A stretch of DNA of 64,000 bases from contig NC_080053.1 of the NCBI RefSeq assembly GCF_026212465.1, positions 5,376,287 to 5,440,286 of the forward strand, in the 5' to 3' direction. The notes beneath the pieces are model-generated. The model ran no database searches. It was not told the origin of the DNA and saw only the letters and a program-made list of their open reading frames with translations. A program made the translations under genes and the position numbers. Positions within the stretch are counted from its first letter, which is position 1. The number at the start of each line of letters is the position of its first letter. The DNA is from Amaranthus tricolor. Lineage: Eukaryota > Streptophyta > Magnoliopsida > Caryophyllales > Amaranthaceae. Positions 47,975 through 59,030 of this stretch are shown here, piece by piece.

Positions 47975-48610
47975 TTGATATTCGCCTTAGTGGAGAGGTA
48001 ACAGCTGGATATCAACACATTCCACATGCCATGGTTAGAGATGACGATTATGTTGCACAAGGTGCAATGCATTCTTGGCCTGAGCAATGAAGGTTTTGAT
48101 GAACCTGCTGAGCAGACTTGGACACTAGCTTTGGTAAGGTTTTAGGGGTGTCAATGAGTGAGCTTCGTAGAGTGGGAATATTTATTAGTGGGAGCATCAA
48201 CGTCAGTGACTTACTTTTTGAGCCTTTTCAACAGGTCTTAGTCCTTAAAGACATAGTCCACACATATACTATATAGCTAGTAGGGTGGACACTTTTTTCG
48301 ACAAGATGAGGACTAAGATGAGACCTCATTACCTTATACTTGCTAGGGATGTCAATCATGGTGAGGTTTCTTGACTCTGGCATACCCATATCACCAATTG
48401 GTTACAACATCTAGGTTTGGTTGCATGACTATTAGGGGATGTCTGAAACTCTTGCAAACATGAATTTATGAGTAATTCTCGGCCTTTCGCCCTTATCCAC
48501 GTCATCATAATGTTGCTAAGAAGATAAGGGCAGAGCTATGGACTCCGCAGAAAATATCTCATAATGTATCCAGGTTGATAGATTAAAGGAGCATTATGGA
48601 CTCCATGTCA
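47975..48610 (+). pseudogene. Plant mobile domain (PMD) protein fragment
   Basis: Pieces in shifting plus-strand frames read TFHMPWLEMTIMLHKVQCIL, then ALVRF, then VSMSELRRVGIFISGSINVS, then LARDVNHGEV, then AYPYHQL, then FGCMTIRGCL, then FSAFRPYPRHHN. They follow the order of the PMD, known from transposon-associated proteins and from MAIL1-type proteins labelled 'serine/threonine phosphatase 7 long form'. Many stops and frameshifts are present. Probably a transposon passenger gene. Confidence 0.7.
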
Positions 48611-49663
48611 AAGACTGATGTATTGTTTTAGTATTGTAAGTCCATTATTTTTTATAATATTTGCGACTGCCCCTTTTTTGTTTCGAATTGCAACAAAAAT
48701 TCATGTACTTTCGTGATCGTTACTTACTCGAATTGTTTTTTATGATCAAATTTATCAGTTATATTGTTTCGATCTTGAATTTTAGTTTAGAATATTTTTT
48801 CTAGTGAATTTAATATATTAGAGTTATGAAATTCATTAAGAAATGATGACGCAATAAAAATAGCGGTAACATTTAATAAAGTCCTTTAAGATTTAAAAGT
48901 CTTATTTTATTATTAATCTATTGAACAATATATTTAACATAATTTTATTTTTATTTCTGATAATTTAACCAATATATCCTCATGGTCATTTTATGTTTTC
49001 CACTATTTTTATAGAAATATTTTTTTTTTAAGTTGTGTTTTTATATTTTTTCTTTTACTATTTATTAACGTTTATGACTCTTCTTTTTCCTCCATCAAAA
49101 TTATTATTTAAAAAAAATATATTCACCATCTAAAAATTTTCATTTTTTTATTCCATGAACATTCCTTAACTTATATAATAAACAGACCAGCCCGTCTTGT
49201 ATGAGACTATCTCACGTTGAGACGATCTCAATATAAGAAGCACATAAGCTAAAAGTTTCTATTATTAAGCTATTTAACCCAAATATGAGACATGTCTCAC
49301 GATAAAACTATTTTATACAAAAATTTGTTCAAACAGTTTAAGAAATATAGTGAATTTAAAAGTTAAAATAAATTATGCAGGTAAATTTTTAGAAAGTTAC
49401 TTTTTTAATATAATTGTACTATAGAAATACAGTGAATTAATATAATATAAATTCTAATATTGTAGCTTTTAATTTATGTATTCGAGTGTTTTAGTTGGTC
49501 GGATAATATTCAGCACGTATAATGATAATGTATCATGTTATGATGATTCTAACATGCATGATAACTAAACCTATTACGCTCACAAAATGTAATATATTTC
49601 AATTTATTTAGAATAAATTAAAAAAACATTTAAACACAAATTACATTTTTCTATATTTTCGAA
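48611..49663. other. AT-rich spacer, no gene
   Basis: A GAGACTATCTCACGTTGAGACG inverted motif near 49203 is shared in type with 16340 and 47130; nothing else is seen. Confidence 0.35.
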
Positions 49664-49672
49664 TATAAATAA

Positions 49673-50525
49673 GAAAAAAATGTGAGAAAGTACCTAATAA
49701 AAAATTTTTTTTCCAAAAAGTACCTAATAAAAATTTTTTTGCCAAAAGATACCTGACAAAAAATTTTCTTTTCCAAATATTACCAAGTAACGACTGCAAT
49801 TAAGTTTTTCGTCATCTTTTTTTTTTCCATCATTAAAAAGTACCTAATAAATTTTTTCTTTTCCAAAGGTACCAAGAACACAACATAATTATCCAATAGA
49901 AATACAACATAATTTATAACTCTAAGAACATCATCCCTAAAAGAAAACTCACACATCATCCAATACAAACACAACATAAGAACATCATCCAATACAACCT
50001 AAAACAAAGTAATTGAAAAAAGAATCAAAATGCAATCACAAATTCAACAAGAAGAATTAAAGCAAAAGTCTAAAATTCAACAAATATTTTCCAAATTTTT
50101 GAACAAAAAAAAAAATTAGGGCAAAGATACTTACATAAAAGTTTTCGCTGAGGGACGTGAGTGAAGATGAGTAAAAAAAATAGTAGAGGAAAAAGAATTT
50201 TTCAATTGCAAAAGATGGACTTGTTGAACGAAGGAAGCACCGGTTTTTTGATGGAGGAATTTCGAAAATATAAGTGAGGAAGAAGATGAGGAAGAATAGG
50301 AGTGAGAAACTGAATTTGAAAAAGCAATTGAAGATAGGTGAGGAAAGAGGGAATTATTGATTAGTCACGTGCCAATCAACCTTATAATAAATGATCAACT
50401 GAAGGAAAATGTTACTTGGTACTCTTTGAAAAAGAAAATTTTTTATTAGGTATTTTTTGGCAAAATTTTTTTAATTAGATACTTTTTGGAAAAAAAATTA
50501 TTAGGTACTTTCTAACACTTTTTCC
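49673..50525. mobile_element. Mutator-like non-autonomous element, about 110-bp TIRs
   Basis: Ends GAAAAAAATGTGAGAAAG and, reversed, GGAAAAAGTGTTAGAAAG continue into long inverted arms that repeat AAGTACCTAATAAAAAATTT. TATAAATAA and TATAAATTA (49664-49672 and 50526-50534) give a 9-bp duplication with one mismatch. The interior has no recognisable gene. This family differs in sequence from the 45139/57737 family. Confidence 0.8.
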
Positions 50526-50534
50526 TATAAATTA

Positions 50535-52439
50535 TTATATATTATATATTTGGTGTTGCGTAAATTAATGAAATAATTGAGTTGAAAAATATGTTATTAT
50601 GAATGTATTGTAAGTAGATTAATAAAGGACATATAAACAAAAAAAGTTGCAATCAGGGTGGATTTTGGGCCCATTCAAAATATATGACATTAAAATATAT
50701 AAAGGTGGTTGGCGACGTCTTATTCACGTCTTAGATTATTAACTATGTCCACTTACATGCATTGTTATTGTTCCTTCTCTTTTACATATATATTGCTCTT
50801 TGTCTCGTTTTTATCTTATTACCTTCTTAGTTTTACTTTTACTTATTGATTTATGTATATTTTATTTTTAATTTTATTATAATTATTATTAATGGTCAAC
50901 GAGTGTTGTAAGTTATAAGCTTCTAGGTAGTTGCAGGATTCCCTTCTTGAAAGATCTTTCTTGAGTCGAGGGACTCTTTGACCACATTCTCCGTTACTAG
51001 GTATGAGTTGTCGTCTTTCTTTCCTCCGCAGACCTTGACCATCGTTTTCCTATGAGGGGGATACACTTTGTATGGTGATGATGAATTGTGCACGATTGTT
51101 TTACTGTTTGGGCCATTCTAGGGTTTGTAAGTACTACTTGTTTATGGTTGTAATTACTTTTGTAGTTATATTTGACATTTAAGTCTTCTAGAAAATTTTT
51201 ATTATTTTTAGGTATATGACATTTAAATTTCTATATTTTACTATTTGCTTATTATTTTGATGGTTTATATCTACTTATTTGGTACCACTAAAAATATAGC
51301 ATAATATTTTTGTCTTTTGTTAATTTTTAAATGTTAACGAAAAATCGCAATTTTCTAAACATCTATAAATAAATAGGGTGAGTATATTCTTTCCTCTTCC
51401 CTTGATTGCTAAATTATTTAAATTAAATAAAGAGATAACTCAATAATTGAATGAATTTAGACCATTCTATTATACGTTTAGAGCTGTACAAATGCGACCC
51501 GACCCGAAAATTCGAACCGAAAACGTAAGTCATCTTACCCAAAAATGTGTTTCTTTTTTGAGGTTTATTGAACTGATTACCCTAACCAAAGTTGCATCCG
51601 AATCGTGACAACTGAAAATGGAAAACTAAAATCGAACTGCGACTGTTTTTTATAATCGACATATAATTGTTAACCGAGATTACTTGAATCTAATAGTGAC
51701 CAAACCGAGTCATATCCGACCTAAATCATGCATGAAACCGAACTCTATCCACCTACAATCATCTTAAACCAAACCAATTTTTAATCAAACTACTGTAAAT
51801 CTGAAAAACAAAGTTTTAATAAAAATATGATAGACTCACATATTCTATCATAATATTAGTTAATTTAATAAAGTAATAGATATTTTCATAAATTAAATTA
51901 TATATATGTGTACATAGTTTCATATGTTTAGAGTTAGTCATCAATGGTCAATGTTTATTAAACTATTTATTATCAAATAAGATGAAAAATGATAGAACTT
52001 AAATTATAATTTGCAATCAAACAAGTAAAGTAATATAGTAATATTCACTAATTGATTTGCATTGTAACTATTTTCCTTTAAGTAAAGAGAATCTGATCAT
52101 CAATTATAATACGACTAGCAACTTAATTTGATATTATCTCGATCGATCGCAACCCATTCTGTCGCATACATTGTCGCTAACATAAATTTCAAGCTATAAA
52201 AAATCTAATATTTGTCATTATTATCAAATAATAATATTAATTATTACTATAATATTATCTAACAATAATAACAAATATTAAATTTTTTTTATAAGTAATA
52301 ATCAAATACCATATAAAAACAACAAAAGTAATTTAAATGAAATTTAATGAATAAATTAATCTTAGATTAAAGAATAAATATATATTACAAAATTGTTTAC
52401 ATTAATGTATATACAATAATAAACGTAAAAATACAAAAC
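50535..52439. other. Spacer with retroelement and hAT scraps
   Basis: The stretch at 50930-51120 is GC-balanced and looks like old retroelement sequence, without nameable domains. At 51479 TAGAGCTGTACAAATGCG starts a run of CGACCCG/CCGAAC motifs to about 51790, like a hAT left end; no right end was found. The rest is AT-rich. Confidence 0.35.
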
Positions 52440-52640
52440 TTAAAAATAACCACCACGACTAGAACGACTATCACCACCGCGGGCATTATGGGATCTTAGA
52501 TTACCACCAGATCCACCAAGTATACTTCTCATATCACCACCCCAACCGTGACGACCACCTTCTCCTGATCCACGTCCTACATTACTATCTTCTCCTTGTA
52601 ATGCATTCTGTAATTGTTGGCATGTCTCTTTAAGAGCTTA
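52440..52640 (-). pseudogene. Glycine-rich transposase C-terminus
   Basis: Minus frame: ALKETCQQLQNALQGEDSN, then GRGSGEGGRHGWGGDMR and SSRGGYF before a stop. It lines up as the end of the transposon protein at 54150-55045 if the intervening LTR-like sequence is removed, since both break at an AGCGC/AAGAGC junction. Glycine-rich tails are common in these proteins. Assignment rests mainly on this context. Confidence 0.5.
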
Positions 52641-54145
52641 TAAGCACTTGATAAGTGCAATTATTTGCACTTGTGGTTATTTATATGCTCCTTTTCAGTT
52701 ATTTAGTGGTGATATAAGGTCGTTTTTAGCTTATTTTCTCCAATTGGTACCTCATAGCCAATTCGCGAGAAAGTGAGTTAGCTATGAGTTATTTGAGTTT
52801 TTTCGTGACATGTATGGTTAGTTGTGTATGTAGGACTTCAAGGAAAGATCAAGTTGTTAAAAGTGCCAAACCATGTGAATAAAGATCAAGCAAAGAGCCA
52901 AAACTAAGTGAATTTCACTCCAGCTTCAAAAGTTGAGTCGGCTGAGGTGGAGTTGTGATCTTCGACGAGTCGGCAGCAAACGAAGAAAAAAGATAATTTT
53001 TTTCCAGTAACAAAAGCCGACCCGACTTTAGGGAGAAAGAGGCATCACAGACTCGACAATAAGTATCGACAAAAAGTCGATTTTCTAGTGTATAAAGCTG
53101 AGTTGGTGGTTAGGTCCCTTTTGAGCAAGTCGACTCGGCAGCCGATCAAGTTTTGCACGGGATTTATTTTTGCTGCAGTTTTCTTGTTTTTCTTTAATCT
53201 TCTTGGTTAATTCTTAATTAGTATAAATAGGTTTTAAGCCCTCATTATTAGGGTTTCTTCTCTTGTTCTTTCTTTTGTTCATGTTTTAGTTTTGCTCTAA
53301 AAATTGTAAGCTTTCTTTAGTATTTAATTTCTTGATATTTAATTTCTTATATTAGTTTTAACCTTTCATTATTAAACTTTAATTGTTTCTTAGTAATCAT
53401 CCTTTAATAATAAGTAGTCTTGCTCTTCATAATTTGTCTTTTGAATTATTATTTGTGTTTCTCATTATTTAATTATTGTTTTCCTTGTAAGTTTTATTAT
53501 TATCATTTTTTATTATGCATAGTTTTATTCTAGGGTTTTTGTTTACTGTTTCCACCATGAATATTGAGTAGATTATCTTTCTAGGGTTAAGGTTTTGAAC
53601 CTATAATTCAAGTGTGATTTGATTATTGAAAGTGTCTATAAAATTAGAATTAAATGGATTAAATTGTGCTAATAACCTTAAATAAATATGTTTTGCTGGA
53701 CTAATAAATAGAACGAGCGTGTGAGGTTATAATCGATTTTGCATTAAGGTAAATTTTGGTTAAATTTTTATTAATTCGTTCAACAAAAGTAGTTTGAGAG
53801 AATTGAATTAATAGGGTCTAAATATAATCATTAATCAACAGAGCGAGAGTTTGAGATTAACAAAATCATATTTAATCACATAATTAATCCGATATTTTAT
53901 AAACACTGATAGAAATTTGATCATACAAAAATTTAGAGGATTCCCTATGCCCTTGATTTCTTCACCATAGAGTATTAAACCAATCTTCATTGCATTCTTT
54001 GGTAAACAACCAATCAAATTATTTTTCTCTTTAAGCAATATAGTTGGTAGAGATTAGAAAGTTCCTTATCCTATAGCTTCCTTGCGTTCCACCCACATCT
54101 ACACGTACACCGTGCATTAGTGGTTAAATAAAATTTCATCAGCGC
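52641..54145 (+). repeat. LTR-like insertion in the CACTA transposase
   Basis: TGATAAGTGCAATTATTTGC at 52651 and TTTCATCA near 54141 look like TG...CA ends. A good TATA box with a leader (GTATAAATAGG at 53220) and a late segment ending GTACACCGTGCATTAG resemble plant Gypsy (Tat/Athila type) LTRs. Transposase sequence lies on both sides. The target duplication is unclear. Confidence 0.5.
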
Positions 54146-54149
54146 GCTC

Positions 54150-55045
54150 GTATTTTCCGTATATCTTCTCGAGTAGGGTTGTTCTCGTCGAGTTGAGCTT
54201 GCATGAATATGAAAAATTCATGCATATACCGCTGAATTTGGATGTGTTGCGTTAAAATTTGACCAAGCCTCTGAGTCTGACGGGTGGCACATTTACCCCT
54301 CTTCTATGTGGTGCTCAACGTGTCATCTCATTTCACCAGCAGTAACTTGAGAGGCATACAACTGTTGTAATTGTGGACCTATGGGAAGATATATGTCTAT
54401 TTCCAACATCGTCTCTAACCCAACTTGTTGTCGATCATGTTCGGCAGTATCTAGCATTTGCAGCACGACCCCAGTAGATGGAATACCCATTAATGCAGCA
54501 ATAATCCTCTCTAATGGCAACCAAAGCCCCACTATTCGCTTCTTTGTGTCGTAAAAACTAGATGTCATCGAGTTAGGTTGGGGTAAAGCCTTCCGCATCA
54601 AAATGCACATATCGTTGTACATCTTCTCTGAACAATTATGATCTGTCTTTAGATTTGCCATCCTCCCTATAATCGACATCTGAGAGTAATTTTTGCACCC
54701 AGCATACAATGAATTGTTTGTAGTACTTAGCGTGTCAAAAAAATTTTTTGCCTGAGGATTCGGTTCTTCAAATGTTAAATCTACTGGTGAATGTTCCTCC
54801 ATGTTACCGAAATCATTTTATGGAAAAAAGTTTTGGTACATGTCCGAAAATCTTCTCGCAGCAGCATCATGAACCATAGGAACGTAATTATTTTCCTCAG
54901 TGTCATGTGTGGGAGAAGAGATATGTACTTCTTCCCGGACAGACGCATAATTAGCGTTGGTACTTTCACCGGCAGTGATATTGTAATGATACTTTCAATC
55001 GTAATAATCTTCCACGAATCCTTTTTGTAACAAATGATCCCTCAC
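54150..55045 (-). pseudogene. CACTA (En/Spm) transposase N-terminal region
   Basis: From right to left on the minus strand: GFVEDYYD and KYHYN (transposase-associated domain), THDTEENNYVPMVHDAA, then an open 159-codon frame (54323-54802) with EPNPQAKNFFDTL, LYAGCKNYSQMS and KALPQPNSM, then ASQVTAGEMR. After its stop a shifted MCHPSDSEAWSNFNATHPNS resembles a later transposase segment. These are typical of CACTA TnpD-like proteins. Stops, a frameshift and an unexpected junction after LWLPLERI show that it is a pseudogene or chimera. CACTA ends around it were not found. Confidence 0.8.
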
Positions 55046-55453
55046 ATCATTTGGTTTTTTAAAAATAATATTTTTTGTACTTCGCACAAGGACATTTATT
55101 TTTCGTTGAACGACGTTTTAAAATTACAAATTTTAAAAATTTTTCTAGCCCCCTTATGAATTCTATATTTAAATGCCCTGTCTTTAAATTCTCTTTGGTA
55201 TATCTAATTTTTATTATACAAATAATAATTATCATCATCCTTCATTTTTTAAAACTATATTAATTTTTAAAACACAATCAAAAATATTATACTTTAACTG
55301 TTATTATAAAAAACATAAGAGATAAACAACTGTATATTTACATATCAAAACCAAAAATATAATATATAATAATCATACATGAATAAAACAAATAATATAA
55401 AATATAAAATTATAAAAATATTCCATATATATAATAACTAGAAAAAAATAATA
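55046..55453. other. AT-rich spacer, no gene
   Basis: Nothing recognisable. Confidence 0.35.
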
Positions 55454-55454
55454 C

Positions 55455-55485
<31 letters not shown>

Positions 55486-55490
55486 AATAA
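55454..55490. repeat. (AT)n-(TAA)n microsatellite
   Basis: AT units followed by TAA units. The adjacent TAATAATAA serves as target duplication of the next element. Confidence 0.85.
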
Positions 55491-56632
55491 GAAAATATTA
55501 CCGTGAATAATACAAACTTTCAACTATCCCTAAATAATACCAACTTTAGGGTATGTTTTCCCATAACATCTAATTTTACATGTGACCTGTAAAACAAGGG
55601 ATTTCTACTCAAAAAAAAAAAGATAAAGTAAATTTAAATAAAAAGAACACCAACTTCCCTCTTCAATCTCCCATATGTGCACCACCCCCTTCCTCTGCGA
55701 CAACTCTCCACCCCATAAGCCCACACCACCCCATATCTGCAACACCAATTTAATGGTGGTGGTAGATTTTGATGGACAAATTTGGATGTGAAAAGGTAGA
55801 GTAAGATTATGCTGGTTTAAATGTTGGATGGTTATGATGGTGATTTACATTTAGGGTGGGTGGTTATTGTGATTGTTTGTGGGGGTCGCATCAGGGGAAG
55901 GAAGGTGAGAGACGCTGGGCAGGTGTTGTTCAAGGGAGGGTTGATGGTGGTGGATTTTTATGAAGGTGGTGGCGGTAAAAATACACATCCGCAAAAAACA
56001 CTTCAATTTGTAGGAATACACATTTTTTTTCCTTTTCTCTGCAGTTTGTTGCAATACAAGAGGACGACGTCCACAACAACAAAGATCGAAGAACAAGTAA
56101 AAATCCATTGATTGTTTCTTCTTGAAGCTAATTTCACAATTGAAGCTCAAATTTTCACCTCCAATTTTGATTTTTTGTTGGATTTTGTTTGATTCATTGA
56201 TTGTTTTATTTACTGAATTTCTAGACCTTTTATGAATTAGGTTTTTTATTTGTGAGTGATTGTGATCGAAACTATTTAAAGATCCAACTCTCGCTTTGTT
56301 GAGTACTTGAATTAGTTTGGGGAGTAGCAATTTGTATAGAAGTTTGATTATAGTGTTGTTCTGATGTTTTGATTTGAATTACACCATACAACTCCATTGA
56401 TTTAGCTTTTTTTTTATTGCATTTTTTTTTATTTTTTATTTTCCTTTTTTTTGGCAAGTTGACCTACAATTGTAGGTATTCAACAAGTTAAGTATGTTAG
56501 AGGGAAATACACATAAAAGTTGGTATTATACAGGGTTAATCGAAAGTTCGTATTATTGTAGGGAAATCAATGAATGTTCGTATTATTGTAGGGAAATCAA
56601 TGAATGTTCGTATTATTCACGATAATTTTTCC
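55491..56632. mobile_element. Mutator-type element with a cargo segment, TSD TAATAATAA
   Basis: The arms are those of the 57737 family (AATAATACAAACTTTC at the left, GAATGTTCGTATTATTC at the right), with one arm unit repeated on the right. TAATAATAA flanks it, though the site is a microsatellite, so the duplication is weaker proof. The core (about 55640-56450) is not palindromic and contains open frames of 96 (plus) and 159 (minus) codons that I do not recognise. It may be captured host or foreign sequence. Confidence 0.65.
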
Positions 56633-56641
56633 TAATAATAA

Positions 56642-57727
56642 TCATACATAATAAATTTAAAAATAAATATAATAACATTAAAATTAAAAACATACCTTTT
56701 AAGTTATAATTTTTTCTGCTTAAGCAAATAAATAGTATCTTGGAGAACTAAATTTTCAGAACATACTAAAATGAAAGAAAACATTTGCTTATTAACTAAA
56801 ACATTCATCTCTATTAAAAAAACAAAAATTCCCGCATTCAACATTGTAACGACAAAATAGGCGATTTGAAATTTGAACGTTTTTTTCTCGCCTATGACAG
56901 TTGGCGACAAAAGTAGCTATAATATTAATTCATTCATTCTTCTCCAAATTAAATTGTTTTTATAGTGTATGTTATATACTCTAACAAATCAAATGATATC
57001 CGTCTAAAATCGACCCATAAGACTAGGTACAAATACATAAATAGCATGCATGCTCAAATTCACATTTTTTTGCACCTAAACATCTCTTAAGCTAACTACC
57101 ACCAACTACTTCTTCTTGGTAGTTGGATTGTGATTACTATTTTTTTATTTTGCTAGTTAAAGTATCAAGAGATTGACTTAGGATTTGGTTGTATTGGGAT
57201 AAACCACCATCTTCCTTTTGAATTGTTTAAAAAGCTAATGATCAAAGGGTGGAATCTAGAGTTCACATTCATTTTGCTTCAATTTAATTTTAGATTATTT
57301 AATCCTTAAAATTTTGACAAGGCACAATAAAAAGTAGATTAAATTTAATTGTTTTGTTTTAGTCTTGCACATGAAAAATTACAAAGATTTGAACTTAAAA
57401 CCAAACTCATAAAATCTATTATTATACTTCTTATTGTAAGAATGAAAACTTTTTCCTTTTTGTCTCATAAAATATTTGTAAAAAAGTAGACAAAAGGGCT
57501 AAAGAAAGAAAATGTAAAAAATTTAATAAAATATAAGTGATACACTTACAAAATTTATGTATGTATATTTGATATCTTTCCTAAACAAATACAAATTTAT
57601 ATATATTTTATATAATTAAATAATTAAACAATCACAACTTGAATAAAAACTTTTAAACATTATTTAGAATGTTTTGTCACATAATTATATCTCAATCTTT
57701 GTAATTTTTACTATTTTACTCCTTCAA
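56642..57727. other. AT-rich spacer with an old CACTA-like fragment
   Basis: Positions 56860-56970 resemble the repeat at 3420-3545 (GTTGGCGACAAAAGTAGCTA..., AAATTAAATTGTTTTTATAGTG). The remainder has no recognised feature. Confidence 0.4.
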
Positions 57728-57736
57728 TATTTTCTA

Positions 57737-58186
57737 GGAAAAATTACCCTGAATAATACGAACTTTCACTGATTTTCCTACAATAATACGAACTTTCAAT
57801 TAACCATGAATAATACGAACTTTAATACATATTTCCCGCTAGCATACCTGACCGGTTCTTTACCTGGAGAAACGGTTATTCCCCATTTCTTCATTATGCT
57901 AGCGGGAAATATGTATCAAAGTTCGTATTTTATTCATAGTTAATTGAAAGTTCGTATTATTGTAGGAAAATCAGTGAAAGTTCGTATTATTCAGGGTAAT
58001 TTTTCTTACTTAGTTTTATCAGCCAAAAATTTTTTTTTAAAGGAATGAGTAAGTTTACCGGTAACATGTAAAATGGTATGCCAGCGGGAAATATGTATCA
58101 AAGTTCGTATTATTCATGGTTAATTAAAAGTTCGTATTATTGTAAGAAAATCAGTGAAAGTTCGTATTATTCAGGGTAATTTTTCC
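57737..58186 (+). mobile_element. Three-armed Mutator-type composite MITE, TSD TATTTTCTA
   Basis: GGAAAAATTACCCTGAATAA opens the left arm, and two inverted arms follow at about 57896-58007 and 58080-58186. Each arm holds three copies of an AATAATACGAACTTTC unit and ends at a GCGGGAAATATGTATC core. An exact 9-bp TATTTTCTA flanks it (57728-57736 and 58187-58195). The same arrangement occurs reversed at 58570-59021, so the composite moves as one unit. Confidence 0.9.
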
Positions 58187-58195
58187 TATTTTCTA

Positions 58196-58560
58196 TTAAC
58201 CTCCAAAGGTCAAAAAAAATTCCTATAAATAAAGCACTCAAAATAAATGGTCATCCAAGCGCCTAGCTAGCTTTGGTTGATTGCCACAAGCATCAAACTT
58301 CTCTAATGTGCTTTCTAAGCCATGTCACTTTCTCTTGGGCCTAAGGTTGCTTTTTTAAGCACTTTAATTGCTTGTCTAATTAGCTCCATTTGTCACACGT
58401 GTCTGTTGCTCGTTCCATTGCACATGCGAACTATTCACTTGCTCAATGGAGCTTCTATGTATTAGAGTTATAGAAAATTATATATAGCGAAGAGATTGAA
58501 TATCAGGTAATTAGAGTTGTAAGGAGATTAACAAACTTATTATTATTACATGTAAATGCA
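58196..58560. other. Unique spacer between the inverted composite MITEs
   Basis: About 365 bases with balanced composition and no recognised gene. Confidence 0.35.
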
Positions 58561-58569
58561 TATATTTAT

Positions 58570-59021
58570 GAAAAATTACCCTGAATAATACGAACTTTCA
58601 CTGATATTCCTACAATAATACGAACTTTCAATTAACCATGAATAATACGAACTTTGATACATATTTCCCGCTGGCATACCATTTTACCTGTTACCGGTAA
58701 ACTTACTCATTCCTTTAAAATTTTTTTTTTTTGGCTAATAAAACTAAGTAAGAAAAATTACCCTGAATAATACGAACTTTCACTGATTTTCCTAGAATAA
58801 TACGAACTTTCAATTAACTATAAATAAAATACGAACTTTGATACATATTTCCCGCTAGCATAATGAAGAAATGGGGAATTTACCGTTTCTCCAGGTAAAG
58901 AACCGGTTAGGTATGCTAGCGGGAAATATGTATCAAAGTTCGTATTATTCATGGTTAATTGAAAATTCGTATTATTGTAGGAAAATCAGTGAAAGTTCGT
59001 ATTATTCAGTGTAATTTTTCC
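58570..59021 (-). mobile_element. Second three-armed composite MITE, opposite orientation, TSD TATATTTAT
   Basis: A reverse-complement copy of 57737-58186 with few differences. A different 9-bp sequence, TATATTTAT, flanks it exactly (58561-58569 and 59022-59030), so it is a separate insertion, not an inverted duplication. A transcript across both could fold into a hairpin of about 450 bp. Confidence 0.9.
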
Positions 59022-59030
59022 TATATTTAT

